Below are positions 11,589 to 24,433 of a stretch of 64,000 nucleotides of DNA, piece after piece (the first letter of the stretch is position 1; each line of letters begins with the position of its first letter). The translations under genes were made by a program, and so were the position numbers. The notes under the pieces were generated by a model. The model was not told the origin of the DNA. It searched no databases and saw only the letters and a program-made list of their open reading frames with translations. The DNA is from Lenisia limosa (Eukaryota; Breviatea), in contig LPNZ01010514.1 in the NCBI GenBank assembly GCA_001655205.1, forward strand, positions 1 through 64,000, in the 5' to 3' direction.

Positions 11589-12633
11589 TTACTGGTTAAC
11601 CAACAGTGCACCAAGAACCACAATCATTGTCATTTGAATGTTTTGAAAGAGCAGGTACAAAACCACAATCCTTGGAAGCGTCGTCGCAAACACATGTTCT
11701 CCACTGGGAAGTAGGAAAACTCTAACACCGTCAAAATAAGTATTAACTGAAAAGATAATTTAGATCATATTATAAAAAACTATAATACTATATTACTTTA
11801 TTAATTGCGTTTTGTATTTCACCAAAGTGAAGCCCTATATTCAAAATATGTGAGAGGAAAATATAGACTATTTTTATATTACACCTTAAGTAATATAATT
11901 AAACATACGATAAAACATTATAATGAAGGTATTGTGTACATAAAGAAAGAGCTTCACTTCGATTAAAAACAACTCTGGGTTCTCAAAATTGAAAAAGTGG
12001 GGGAACAAAGGAGGTCCATTTCTCAAATATTTGTCGAAGCAGTTTTACAGTATCATATCATTTCATATCATATAATATAATATAATAATATAAATACAAT
12101 GCACTTTCTTGTCAAAGTCGAAAACTATGAGCCTATGGTTTCGGAATAATAGAAATTCTGATGACAACGCTGCAAAGAATTTTTAGTTTCTCAGAACAAA
12201 AAAAAGAAAACCCCCAGAATTTTGTAATATCATATGTTGTGTTTAAATGGCATTGGAATTTTTTTACATCCATCATGAAAGAGAAAAAAGTCAACTACCA
12301 TCCCAAATCTCGAGAAAGTGATTTATATAATACTGTATTTATCTAAACTAATATATATCATATATAAACATAGATCTAATAAAAAATTGTAAAAAAAAAA
12401 GTCTAAAGAGATTTTTGTGCATATTATCCCTTTCTTACCAAATTTCTTTGCACGTATCCTTCTTTTGTCGTTTTATATTTGCTGAGCCAAGGTAGTCAAG
12501 CCCAGGTCGATAGCGGAGGAAAATCTACATTGTGAAACAAACCCAAAAATGCCAAATCAAACCTTGAAATAATAACCTTTTCATTCTTCGAGCACTTCTT
12601 ACAAATAGAACCACTTTGAAGAAAATTCATCAT
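11589..12633 (-). CDS. Small uncharacterised protein with CxxC motif and hydrophobic C-terminus
   Basis: I do not recognise this family. A plausible start at 12633 gives MMNFLQSGSICKKCSKNEK. This joins in phase, over an intron GTTATT...GTAG, to IFLRYRPGLDYLGSANIKRQ (12525-12440). Later exons appear to encode VVDFFLFHDGCKKIPMPFKH (about 12290-12230), RCHQNFYYSETIGS (about 12170-12130), YLRNGPPLFPHFFNFENPEL (about 12040-11940) and NTYFDGVRVFLLPSGEHVFA (about 11745-11690). The last exon continues VVLYLLFQNI and a hydrophobic stretch MTMIVVLGALLVNQ to a stop at 11589. The C-terminal hydrophobic segment could be a membrane anchor. Exon joins in the middle were not all resolved. It could be part of a longer gene. 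Confidence 0.4.
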
Positions 12634-12639
12634 AAATCT

Positions 12640-13346
12640 AATATATCAGAAAAAAAAACAGTACTCTTCATGAGAGCATATTGTTTGGTTGTATTTGTAT
12701 CCTCATATTGTCCCATACTGAGAAGGGCTTCTCAGGGGAGCTCAGACTGTGTTGCTTCGTCAGGGGGACGCATCATTGCTATATTCCATAAATTTCAGTC
12801 TTTTTAAAGAAATTTTCAAATGACTTCAAAGCGCAATCTTGAAATTAAATATTTGGAAGCCCAAAATATATTATAATCAAAGAAAACACAACAACAAAGA
12901 TCACTAATTTTGGGAAAATGTGCCAAGAAATTTTGCTCCCCAATCAACCTGTTCGTAGAGAGGAGCACAGAGGAAGAATGAAGGGCGCTCCAGAAGGGCT
13001 ACATAACGAAATATATTTTCATAATAGAGCTATTTAGAGACAAATGGTAAAAAAGGGAAGATAGTAGTTTGGGGTAAATTAAAAGGCTCTTTTCATCAAG
13101 ACGTATTATAAACCCCCCATGCCCATTTTTGGGCTGGACGGAGAAAATCATTTAGACCCGGTGGGGGGGTTGGGCCCCTGCCATCCACCGGCCAGCAAAA
13201 ACCACCTTTACCACTTTACCACCTTGTAACCACCCACCCAACCCACCCACTAACTTTCTCACAAAGTCGGGGTTGGAAGGCTACATTAATTTCGGGAGAA
13301 TTCCTTTCGAACTCCATTTCCTAATCTCCCTTCCACGCTCTTAACG
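12640..13346. promoter_or_regulatory. Intergenic region with C-rich block upstream of 13347
   Basis: No gene is supported here. At about 13160-13260 there is a G/C-rich then CCACC/CCCACC-rich block, distinct from the AT-rich surroundings and 90-190 bp upstream of the ATG at 13347. Similar C/T-rich blocks lie upstream of other plus-strand genes here. Confidence 0.4.
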
Positions 13347-16300
13347 ATGGATGCTGAGAGTATCTTGGAACTTGACTTCCTTTTGATTTCAATCGCACTG
13401 GCACTTGCAACAGGTACTTCGCCTTTCCTCTTATTGAATTTAGTGATCTCCACGGTGAAACAATGGATTACAATCGTAATTGGACTTATTAAAGCGGCAC
13501 CTTCAAGTATGACCACCCATTTGTTGTTATTGTATCGTTCCCCATTTCCATCTTCTTATCGGTTTAGCTCTCTTTGCTGCATTAACTGCCTTTGGGTGGT
13601 TCCTTGCCACAACGTTTGCGATTTTTTTGAGTTTATCTTTTAGCCTTGTGTATTCAGTAATAGAGTCAGCTTCAGCTCCCACTTTTCTCAGGGGATTAGT
13701 GTTCAATGCTGCAGTTTCAGCTTGTATTGGACCGTTCATGGTTTGATTCATTCTGTTTTTCTGATGTTTAGCTTGTCATTCCAACTGGAAAAGGCAAAAA
13801 GGAAAAGGTTAAACGATCGAAAGCTGTTGGAATTATCCTTGGGCTTATGTTTTTTGTTGTACAAGTATTTGCTCTCATCAGCGTTGCCATTTTGCTGATT
13901 GAAGAAAATGACCTTGGCATCTTCAAAGTTTTTGGTTTGGAAATCTTTTAGACTGACTTTAAATAACTCTCTTAGGACTTCTTGTGGGCTACCTTCTTCT
14001 CGTCGTGGTTTACTTTCTGGCCCTTTTTGCTGCAAGCTTTGGGTTCTCTCTCGCTCAGACTGGTAAGAGCTCTTTGCGTTGTTTTTTCTAATCACCGAAG
14101 ATAAGGGAAGAGATGCTATGGAATCATTTAGAAGCAATATTTGTCTCGGTAGCAAACCGCTTGCCACCAATGGTGCATTCAAAACTGTAAGCAACATAAA
14201 GTGAAAACAAAATTGTATCTTGTTAACACTTGTAGGTCTTTTCCCTCCTTCTCTCATTAGTTTCTGTTGGGCTTTTAGCGCTACTCTACGTCGAATTCGA
14301 CGAGGACACCACGTCATCAAAAGTTGTCATGGCCATCAATGTAACTACAATCATTGTCATGTTTGGTGAGTGGTAAATCCCAGTCCACCATCCAATCCTT
14401 TGATACTGATATCATAGGTATGATTGTTGCTGCAATGAAAACGAAGGCAGCAGAAGAGCCTGAAGAAGTTCTTGTTGACGATCAGTCGTAAGAGAGTCAT
14501 TTTTTGCTTCGTAAAACACAAATCAAGTCTTAAGGTTTAGTGATTTCACGAAAGCTCTCGGAATGGTTGCTCTTGTTAATAAGAAGGGCGAGGTTCTGTC
14601 TTCTTATGTTCCTGGTTTGGGGTTGTTGTACCAGCTTGCTTTCTGTTTTACTGATTCACTTTCCAGATATTGGACTGTCGGAGTTTGGAATTGACACCAT
14701 CTTTTCCGCCTTCATGACCTATGTCCTTCCAACCGTTAAAGGTATTATAGTTGATATTATTGCTGTTTTAACTTATTACTTCTGTTTGTTTCTGACAATG
14801 TAGATTCTCTGTCAGTTGAATTGCCAGCAAACAAATGTGGACATGCGTGGATCTCTTCTTGCCACTCTTCTCCCAACTCCACATGTTTGCTCCATCCTCT
14901 TGTTGTGTTACCATGCTAAAAAAATCCTCATTGTGTAGACGATGTTGTTGTTCTTCGAGGCCAAAATGCCAGTCTTTCTCTCTCGTCAATGATTGCTTCT
15001 CGTGTTCTCACAAGTGCTGATCAGCTTTTCAAATCTGGGAAGGTAAGAGCATGACGACAGTACTACTTCTTGATACTATGTTTTTTTTTATACCAAACGT
15101 CTATCATAACACGCCTTCTAGAGCACTGACAAGGTACTCAGCCAGCTTCTCAAGGACATTAGCCAACCGTCATCAAAAACCCTGAAAAAGCTCCTGCAAA
15201 CGTCCGAGGCGGCTGAAGCTATTGTCAAGTCCTTGCCTCAGCTCACTTCTGGTCTGGGGGCTGTTACACAAAAGGGGCAATATAAGGAAACCATCAACAA
15301 CTAAAAGTTACAGAATTTAATGTTTCTCCCCCTGAACCATTTTTATCTTTTCAGGGGTGCAAAAAGTTCTTTCTATTGAGTCCAATGTCCAACGCTACAT
15401 TTTCCCCCGTTGGATTTCCTACGTAGGTCCATTGTGGTTGAGAGCCGTTCTGATTATGTAGTCGAGCTTCCTGTCTCGTTCGAGAGAACTGAACCTAATT
15501 TCAAACAAACAAATTGACTGTACTTGGGGTCATGGGTACATCTGATAGCTGTTGTATAATATTTACCCTTCAAATCAGTCTTCAGTCATTCATTAACCTT
15601 ACAGTCCCAAAAATGAAAGAATGGGAGCCAATTGATGTTGACGATCAAAAACTCAAGAACCAGGCTTACGGTGAGACAACCATGTTCACATTATTATTGT
15701 TGTAATATAGATAGTATATCATATTTCTTCTCCTAATTTCATAGATGCACCGAGTGGGGTGATTGAAGTAACCCTCATGCCATGCTCACACGCAATTCCT
15801 GCCAGTTGCGCCTTGTCCACTCCAGCAGATCTTTTGATCGTATCATCGACATTCCAGTCCCTCGGAAACCTCGTCGGAGGGTCCGCGACCGCGACGCCTG
15901 AAGACATTGAGCAGTGGCGTGGCGGGGTTATTGCCAGCGAAACAATTGAAACAACAAGGTCGGTTCATTACATTATGCTTTAAAAAGCGGATTTTCCTTC
16001 CAAAAGATCTTTTCTTAGCATGTAGCTTTGTCAGCGAGGTTGATATTGTGAAAGAGATTTCTGACACAGCCAAGGACACCCAAAGAGCTTCTTTCAGAGT
16101 TTTGATTGTCACTTCTACAGCGGAGCCAAAATTCCTTAGAACAACTTTTGGCATTATTCAAAATCTTGTTCGGGTTGGGTGCTCTGTCTTTTCGCCACAT
16201 TCTTGGAATCCTCATGCCATTTCTGCTTTCTCGGTTATTCTGTCCAGTGAGTGGGAAGATGATATTCTTGAATTATATTATCTAGTCTGACTAGTGTTTT

Positions 16301-18727
16301 ATTTACGCCTTTAGAATCCTTCTTCAGTGAGCTCTTACCCGCGCTCCCTGCTCTTCCATCAATCTTAGGGGAAAACCCTCTGTAAGTCATTTCGCCGTTG
16401 TTATTAACGTTATCCTCTAGCGACTTAAAAGATGACGATTCCGCCAAGATTGGGCAAACGAAGCAGAAGCCCACTGACCCAGCAAAGATTTTCTTTAATG
16501 AGGGTATGGAATTACCACCATGTACATGATGTGTTATACATACATACACATATCTTATGTCCATAATACTCTATCCTGTGTATATTTACAACTACATATC
16601 ATATATTACTATGATGTATACCTATGATGTGTTCTCATTCTTCAGATCTTGACTTTAACAAAATTGAGCCAACAGCCACTGAATCCAAAATAGCCACTTC
16701 AACCACGATTATTTCCAAAAACAGTGGGTTTTCTAGTCTTTCTTTTTTGCTTCTCAACAACATACCTGGATTTAACGATTACAGTTCTTCCCTTCCCATC
16801 TCGCTTTGTTTCAACATCCAATGTGGTTGTGAGTGATGACAAGGTCAACTTCCAAACTGGTATTTGGGAATATTTCGTATTTTATCATGATATTTATCCC
16901 TCTTTATGATTACTGACACTCAGACAACAAGAGCAGTCTTGAAGATGCGCATATTAAGCCACCACAGTCGGATTATCGTCTTTTGACGGGACTGGCCTAC
17001 GAGCGTCGAGTCCGAGGCAGACCAGCTGTCTTCGAAAAATGGTGCGCCCGTTTGAGTAAATGTTACTTACCCTCCCAGTCGAGATTGGACCATCGTCAAG
17101 AGTGATTATCCCATCACTTCTGGAACTTTCAATGTCGAAGTGTCACTTCAGTCTACAGCAAACAATATGAGTGGAGCATCTAAACAGAATATTGCTCCAG
17201 TATCCATCTTTTTATCGGACTCTAAAACCAACAAATCCGTTTCATTTGTGGCAGCTGCACCTTTTACTTATAACCCTCTAATGGTAAGTAAGTGTTCTTA
17301 TATTATAGTAATGTATGATTTGATTTTTAACCATTGGAATATTGTAACATTATGGTATTGTTAGCAGCTAAAAATCTCACTTTTGAGGCCACCAACATGC
17401 AATCACCAGCGTGCTGTGTTCTCAGAACATCTCCACTTCAATTTGGCGAAACATTGAAGGTCACTTTTGACTATGATAATAAAATTGCCTTTTGCTATCG
17501 TGACCATCTTCTTGTTGACAGCATCTCCCTTGATTTGGTACGCGTTCTATCGTAATCATAGTAATAAGTTCTTCTCCATTTCAAATTATGTACGTCCCCA
17601 TCAACTTTTTAGTTCAGTGCTGCTCCAGTCCATATAGGCCTTGGCTCTTCATACTCTGTTAACCTTATCGCAACCTTGTCTTCTCCAACTGTGAGCTACT
17701 GGTACTTTTCAAATACTCCATGTCACATGTGTAGTATAATATGTGTGTGTTGCTACAGTATACATATTTGAATCGAGACACTATCACAACATAAATTCCT
17801 TCTCAAAAAACCTTGTGACCGGCAATATTCCAATGACAGCGTTAATCGCCTTTTCAGCCCCAAAAGGCGTCGAATGTTCTCAGTCGGCCTATTTGCTCTA
17901 ATGGTCTTCCTGGCTCCCCTGCTTGGAAGAAACTTGTTTTTGAAATTTCTGCCTCCTTGGTGAGTTTATTTTGTTCTTGTTTACTCAATCTAGCCTAAAG
18001 CCACACCAAGGGATGCTCTCAATTACCACCATATGTTGGACTCGATGATTCTTGCTGGGGCCCTTCTTCAGCCTGTTGCAAGACCGGAGATCTTTAGACT
18101 ATCACTTGCCGATAATGCTTTAGTTTGTGACGTATTGAAGGGACTGTTTTTGACTCAATAGATCCACTATTTGGAACAATCAGTGAACGTTGCTCTTCTC
18201 TCCTTGACACAGAATATGATGGCTTTCAATACAAAAAGTGCACGTAAGTGGCAAGAGCATCATATCTTCACTTCTCAGACATTACACTCAATCGAGTCGC
18301 TGCCCAGAACCCTCGAATTGCTCACATTGTTTCCGAAATTTACAGGTTTGCTGATGTTACTCTAACTCTTTCAGACCTCTGTCAGAACGTGACTCTAAAG
18401 GAGTAGTAAAAAGTGACTTCCATTTGGAAGGTCTCCTTGCAGAGGAAAAGAAATGTTTCGTACTTAAGGACTTTAGGTTTGTTGACGTTTCATGTCTCAT
18501 ATGATGCTAATTAACTCAGAGTTTTTGCTTCACTCATTGAGTCGCTTCGTTGTATTGGTTCCCCTGACTCTGTATCTGCACGCGCCATTATCAGTGATGC
18601 TCTAACAAAGTGCGAATTCCCTGGAGCAAGCGAAACCGAAGGAGTTGAGGGATTCAAAGAGAGTGACCATGCAACTCATGTCCATATTGAACGCTACTTG
18701 GTTGCTTTAAGAAAAGATCTTAGTTGA
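13347..18727 (+). CDS. Uncharacterised polytopic membrane protein with long soluble C-terminal part
   Basis: I cannot name a family. ATG at 13347 opens MDAESILELDFLLISIALAL. Exons to about 14450 encode seven to nine hydrophobic segments (LFAALTAFGWFLATTFAIFL, VGIILGLMFFVVQVFALISV, GLLVGYLLLVVVYFLALFAA, VFSLLLSLVSVGLLALLYVE, VVMAINVTTIIVMFGMIVAA), separated by a basic loop GKGKKEKVKRSK. An acidic linker (EEPEEVLVDDQS) joins in phase to FTKALGMVALVNKKGEVLSS. The soluble part continues through SSMIASRVLTSADQLF, RYIFPRWISYVVELPVSFER, VPKMKEWEPIDVDDQKLK and RASFRVLIVTSTAEPKF. A beta-rich stretch (ETLKVTFDYDNKIAFCYRDH, then AAPVHIGLGSSYSVNLIATL) weakly resembles a SPRY fold. It ends HVHIERYLVALRKDLS at 18727. 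Splicing stays in phase where I checked it, so one gene is favoured over two. Confidence 0.5.
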
Positions 18728-19061
18728 TTAGAAGCTGATAATACAAAATATGTTCCTTTCCATCTTCTTCTTCTGATACATGTATGTACATACATATAAG
18801 TGTATACTGTGACATAGCATCTCACTGTATCATATCATACATATCATATCATAAGTTTTGCAAAGTCTCTATTGAACTAGGAGCATAGAGATCCATCAGT
18901 TGACAACACAAAAGAGAACATCCATATTGATATCATATGTGTTTTTTTTTTTATATGCAATGGCAAAACCGAGTACAAAAATGCTTACAATAATACATTG
19001 AAACGATAGGGAGAGGCCAGGATAGAATTGCTATTAGGCAAAAATTCATCACGATTTTCAT
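18728..19061. other. Convergent intergenic spacer
   Basis: This spacer lies between two converging genes. It holds ATATCATATCATA-type AT repeats (about 18826-18852) and a poly-T stretch near 18940. No coding signal is seen. Confidence 0.5.
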
Positions 19062-22000
19062 TTAGATATAAATAGTACACATTCCAAGATAGCACGATTG
19101 GTTTTCTTCACAGCAAACGCCATTGCAATATACCAATCCAGCATCACATTTCAGAACACAGTGTCCATTAACGCAATCCTGAACTTCAGGGTCACAGCAT
19201 GACTCATTGCATACGTTGTCCTGATGACAGACACAAACGTCAGCTTCGCAAATAAAACCAGCAGGGCAGCAGCCACCATTGCATTCAACGGTGCCTTCAG
19301 GGCAATCCACGGGTGGAATGACGCAGGTTCCGTTTATGCAAGCGTCACCTTCATTGCAGCAAGTACCGTTACACATCACACCAATATTACAGGTGCAGTT
19401 AAGATCCTCGCAAGATTGACCCTCAGGGCAGCACACGTCACCGCACACAACCTCATTATCTTGGCAAATGAAGCCATTATTTCCATTGAGAACATAAGTG
19501 CAAACGCCCTCAATACAGATATCGTATCCTGTGCATTCGGTGCCACAGCTTCCACAGTTCTGGTTGTCAGTGTCCAAGTTTAAACAGGTGTCATTGCAGA
19601 CATCAGGAGTGATTACAGGGCAGCAGCAAGTGCCATTGACGCAAATTCCACCGATGTTGCAGACAGTCCCGCATACACCACAGTTAAGGGGATGTTGGTA
19701 AATGCTGACACACTCGCCATCACAGATTTCCTGGCCGTCGTACATACACCGGCATCCATAAGGCGTACACTCAGATTTAGGCGGACAAACAGCACCACAC
19801 TCAAGGCAATTGTAGGAATTGTCAAAAGTGGAAGGCTCCACGCAGGTTCCATTGCACATCACAAGGTAGGATTTGCAGACACATTCCCCATCGATGCAGT
19901 CCTCGGAAAGAAGACATTCGTTTCCACAACTGCCACAGTGCTCATGCGATCCCATCAGGTCGAAGCACATCTCTCCACAAGGGCTGAGGGGATCCTCACA
20001 GCCACAAGTGTACACGGTGCCATTGAAGTTACAAGAGGTTCCGTAGACACATTTGTTGCCACAAGCACCGCAGTTCTCATCAGTAGTCAGAGTTATGCAT
20101 TGGCCGTCACACAAGACTTCACCATAAGGACAATCTGGACTGTTACTTCATATTCACGCTGAAACAAAATACGGGTGGTTAAATGCGAACGCACATTTTT
20201 TAAAAAACTAATAGAGGAACTAAAGTTCCCAGAGAATATTAACATTATTGTATTGAATAGTGAATTCCCACCTACCCTTTTCAACGCATTGATCATCAAT
20301 ACACTCATTCAAGTAATTGTTGCAACAGGTAGAGCCACATGTAATGAAGCCTTCACTGCACTTGCATGAAGAAAGACCGTAAGTATTGACACAAATCTCA
20401 GAAATATGGTCGCAGCAATCTTCACCACAGGGGACAGAGCAGTTAGGGCAGATCTGGATAAAATGAATTATATTTGGGGAAGCCAAGATGCTAACTCTAT
20501 TTACCCAAGATAAAAGAAAGATCAAAATACAAAACAAGTTATAGAGAATGGCAAATACAAAAATAATATTTCAAACCTTAGGGACGTTTTCTTGGCAGAA
20601 CATGTTGTTATAAGCGTCACTCATGCAGCTATGGGTCTGAGTAGGGCAGCAGACTCCGTCACAATCAATGTGTCCAGGCGGGCACTGGCAAGAGTAGGTG
20701 GTCTCATAAGAGTAGGGGTCAGTGGTAGAAATGCAGGTGTGGTCATAAGGGCAGCAGTTGGAGCCGCATTGGGAGGTTTGAGCAGGGCATACATAAGGGT
20801 TATCCAGACAGACGTTGTTTACGCATAAACTCTCTTGGCAGCAAGTATCACCGCACTTGGTTGTGTGCGAAGGGCATGCACAGAAAGACAATCTACAAAT
20901 TGCACCACTAGGGCATGAGCGGCCGCAGGAGCCACAGTGTTCTTTATCACTAGAAAGGTCCGTGCAGAGCTCTCCACAGAGATCAAGCTTGCACTGGCAG
21001 CAGCCGTGTGCTACACCGTGACCGTCAAGAGTCGTGACACACATCTCATTCTCTTCGCAGCACTTATCGACACAGGGAACCTCTGGAGGGATGCAGATAG
21101 CCGGCATGGGAACGGACACACACTCACCCCACACGCACTCTTCGCCATATCCACATTCCACTCCACAGCCACCACAGTTCTCTTCATTAGACATAGTGTC
21201 CATGCACTTACAGCCGCAGATCTGAGATCCAGGTGGGCAAACACAAACCGAGTCGACACAACTTGCGCTCTCGGGACATGGATAGCCACAATCACCGCAA
21301 TGGCTTTCATCAGCCGTGGTGTCAACGCAAACCTCATTGCCGTTAACAGTGCACTCAGTGAGATTACCAGGACAAGCACATCCGTAGCAACCATTAAGCT
21401 CTTGGCAAGTCATGCCTTCAGAACAAGCGTAGTCGCAAGCTCCACAGTTCTCATCGTCAGTTAATGTATCAAGACTGACACATTGGCCGTTGCAATAAAC
21501 ATCGGAGGCATTGGGACAGTCGCAGTGTCCATTATGGCAGAGTGTTCCACTGGGGCAAATATGTCCGCAAGCTCCACAGTCGAATCCACTGGTAGGATCA
21601 ACACACTGGTCGTCACAGAGGATGAGAATACCCTGGCAGATGCATTTTCCTTCAACACAGACGGCCTTCTCCGGGCACTCATTGAAGCAATCACCACAGT
21701 TCAGATTATCGATAAGCACATTGACGCAAACGTCATCGCATGCGTCAGGTGTTTCAGTGGGACACCCACATTGACCATTGCAGCAGAGTCTACCTCCAAA
21801 GCAAAAACCTCCACAATCACCACAGTTATTAGGATCAGAAGAGAGGTCAACGCAATAATCACCACACATGGTGTAAGGCTCACTGCAGACACAAGAGCCA
21901 TTGATACAGAGAGCATGCTCAGGACAGTCAACTCCACAATAATTGCAGTGATCAGGATCAGAGAAAAGATCAACACACTCGTCATTACACATGTAATAGC

Positions 22001-23694
22001 CACTTTCGCAGAGACAGCTACCACCATAACAGAATGAGTGACCATGACAGGGAGAATCACATGCTCCACAATGAGACTCACTGCTGTAAAGGTTAACACA
22101 TTCATTGCCACAGACAGTAAAACCAGATTCACATACACAGACGCCAGCATTGCAGGTCGCGGTGGGAGGGCAAACAACTCCACAGTCGCCGCAATTATTC
22201 ATGTCTTCAGAGGGATCAACACATTCACCGTCACAGAGAGCATATGTCATATTAATGCAAATGCAACTTCCACCATAACATATGGTGTCATTGGGGCACA
22301 TAACGCCACAGCCACCACAGTTGATAAAGTCGGCCTGCGTACTCAAACAGGTCTCACCACAAAGAGTATGGGCTTCATTAGTGCAGTCACATTGGCCTGA
22401 AACACAAGAAGTATTTGGAATAGTGCAGTTTTTAGAACAGTCGTCACAAGCCTTGACTTCATCAACGTCAGCAGTACAGACCCCATTACAGAAAAGTTCG
22501 GTTGGATCACAGACACATTCACCAAGAACACAGGTGGTATCCAAAGGACAAACCTCTCCACAAGCACCACAGTTTCCGTTGTCTTCATTGATGCACTCCC
22601 CATTACAGAAGAGTTTACCATCACCAGCACACTTACAGGTTCCCTTGAAACAAACAGAGTCTTCTGGGCAGACATTTCCACATTCCCCACAGTTTTCATT
22701 GTCAGAGAGGAGTTGAATGCAAGTATTGTTGGCTTCACAAAAAGTGTAAGAGGGGGGACAAACACAGTAGTCGCCGCTGCAAGTTGCTTCAGGGGGGCAC
22801 TCAGTGCAGCCGCAGTAGTTAGCACCAGTAGTGTTGAGACAGGTACCGTTACAGAATTGGAGAGGAGGAGGGCAGTCACAATTTCCGTCAACGCAGGTGG
22901 CTTCAACCGGACAGGTGACATTGCAACCTCCACAGTGGTCTTCGTTGGTGAGAATGTCAGAACAGCCATCAACACAGGGTTCTCCAGAACATTGGCAGAT
23001 TCCCTCTTCACAAGTACCAGCACAGACGTTTCCACATTCACCGCAGTTGGTGGTACTTGTCATGACATCCACACAGGCATCAGCGCATATGCGAGTCAAA
23101 CCGTCAGCTTCAGTAGGGCATTCACATCTTCCAGACACACAAGAAGCAGTTGCTGGGCACTCAATGCCACAAGTTCCGCAGTTCATTGGGTCAGAAAGAG
23201 TGTTAGCATCGCAAACGCAAGAGCCTTCAGTACAGGTTCCATTGCAAGTCTTACCACATCCACCACAGTTGGTAACTTCAGAAAGAATCTCAACACATGT
23301 ATCTTCACAAAGGTACTCAGAAAAACTGGTGCATCTGCATTCACCAACAATACAAGTTGCTCCGGTGGGGCATACATTGCCACAAGTTCCACAGTTCATA
23401 CTGTCAATTTCAGTGTCAGTGCATTCACCATCACATCTGGTGTGGTCGGTGTTAACACACGTACATCTTCCAAGAACACAAGAAGTTGAAGGCTCACACT
23501 CACGTCCACATCTTCCACAATTTTCAGGGTCATTGAAAACATTGACACATTCACTTCCACAATACTGTTTGCCATATCCATCGCAGATTAAGGCAGAGGA
23601 TGAAGTAATTAACAGTGCCAGCAGTAATGCTAGAAGCGAACAGCTTTTCCAAAGATGATTCTAAATATTAAACACAAAAATAATCCCTTACCAT
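19062..23694 (-). CDS. Giant secreted protein of tandem Stig1-like cysteine modules
   Basis: The predicted extracellular protein is about 1,500 residues. The ATG at 23692-23694 is followed at once by a 31-nt intron (23661-23691). The mature start reads M-NHLWKSCSLLALLLALLI, a clean signal peptide ending near SSSALICDG. The rest is two alternating Cys modules. About 26 copies have NCGxCGxxC with following CxxGxCxC and CxxxCVxxxxD, as in the plant Stig1 family (for example MNCGTCGNVCP, ENCGGCGVECG). About 11 shorter copies have a CC pair (CNGGCCPAGFIC, CGSTCCNNYLNEC). The main exon is 20571-23660. It is followed by an intron to about 20457, an exon ICPNCSVPCGEDCCDH to ECIDDQCVEKG, another intron ending near 20150, and the last exon, which ends CYLGMCTIYI at 19062. 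No membrane anchor is visible. A matrix, cell-coat or adhesive role is inference. Confidence 0.85.
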
Positions 23695-24433
23695 TTCAAA
23701 TTAACCAAAGATCTGCCTAGAATATAATAATACAAAAATAGAAAGTCAAAAACAGTATAATAACTAATAAAGCGTATGGATAAATAGGAGAGAAATGGCT
23801 CTCAACTGGCCAAGAACCTTCGCAAAAACAGGAAGAAAATAATAATAAAAAAAAATGCCAAAACGTGACTTCTGAAAGGGAAGTAGGTAACCTTCCATAA
23901 AAGGAAGCTTATTTTTGAAAATCAAACTGGAGGAGATGTCGCATGCTCGTGTCTCTAGACTCGGGGACTGGCTAAAATGAACAAAGAAACAAAAAAACAA
24001 CAAAATAATTATAAAATTAGAGGAAGAGAAAGATTGAGAGGGACAAAGTCACATAACTTTGACAAATATCTGATGTTTTACGAACATAATTACTTTCATT
24101 TTAAGTTCTTTAATTTTTATAATGTAATATTTATTAAATTCTTATCTCAGGCTTTTAGCTTTTTTCCACAACCACACGAAATAGCAGAAATAGGCATTAG
24201 GTCAAAAGTGTGATCGAGGATCAACACTACACAGCTTCCCTTGGCTTTTTCCTCCCCTCTTCTTTACCTCTTTACCTCTCACCCCTCTCACGTACGTGAT
24301 TCTCACCCTCCAAAACACCAAAACACCCTCCTACACCTTTGGCTGCATCTAACCAGCTGCCAACACCAACACGCCACACAAGCCAAAACAGCTTGCCAAC
24401 GAAAACACACGTTTGAATCCACAAAAATATAAG
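23695..24433. promoter_or_regulatory. Head-to-head intergenic region (Cys-rich gene / XPD)
   Basis: The left two thirds are AT-rich with no convincing exon. At 24240-24350 there is a strongly C/T-rich tract on the plus strand (CCTCCCCTCTTC, CACCCTCCAAAACACC) that precedes the XPD start at 24434 by about 90 bp and may act as its promoter. Confidence 0.4.

Noticed and set aside
20592-23658. Long plus-strand open frames of 150-275 codons opposite the Cys-rich gene
   Set aside because: They are the antisense of a sequence dense in TGT/TGC and CCA/ACA codons, which leaves other frames open. They lack coherent domains, and the minus-strand frame has a signal peptide and regular Cys modules.
19062-23694. 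Recent bacterial transfer of the Stig1-like gene
   Set aside because: Such modules also occur in some bacteria, but this gene has several spliceosomal introns and a base composition like its neighbours, so nothing here supports recent transfer.
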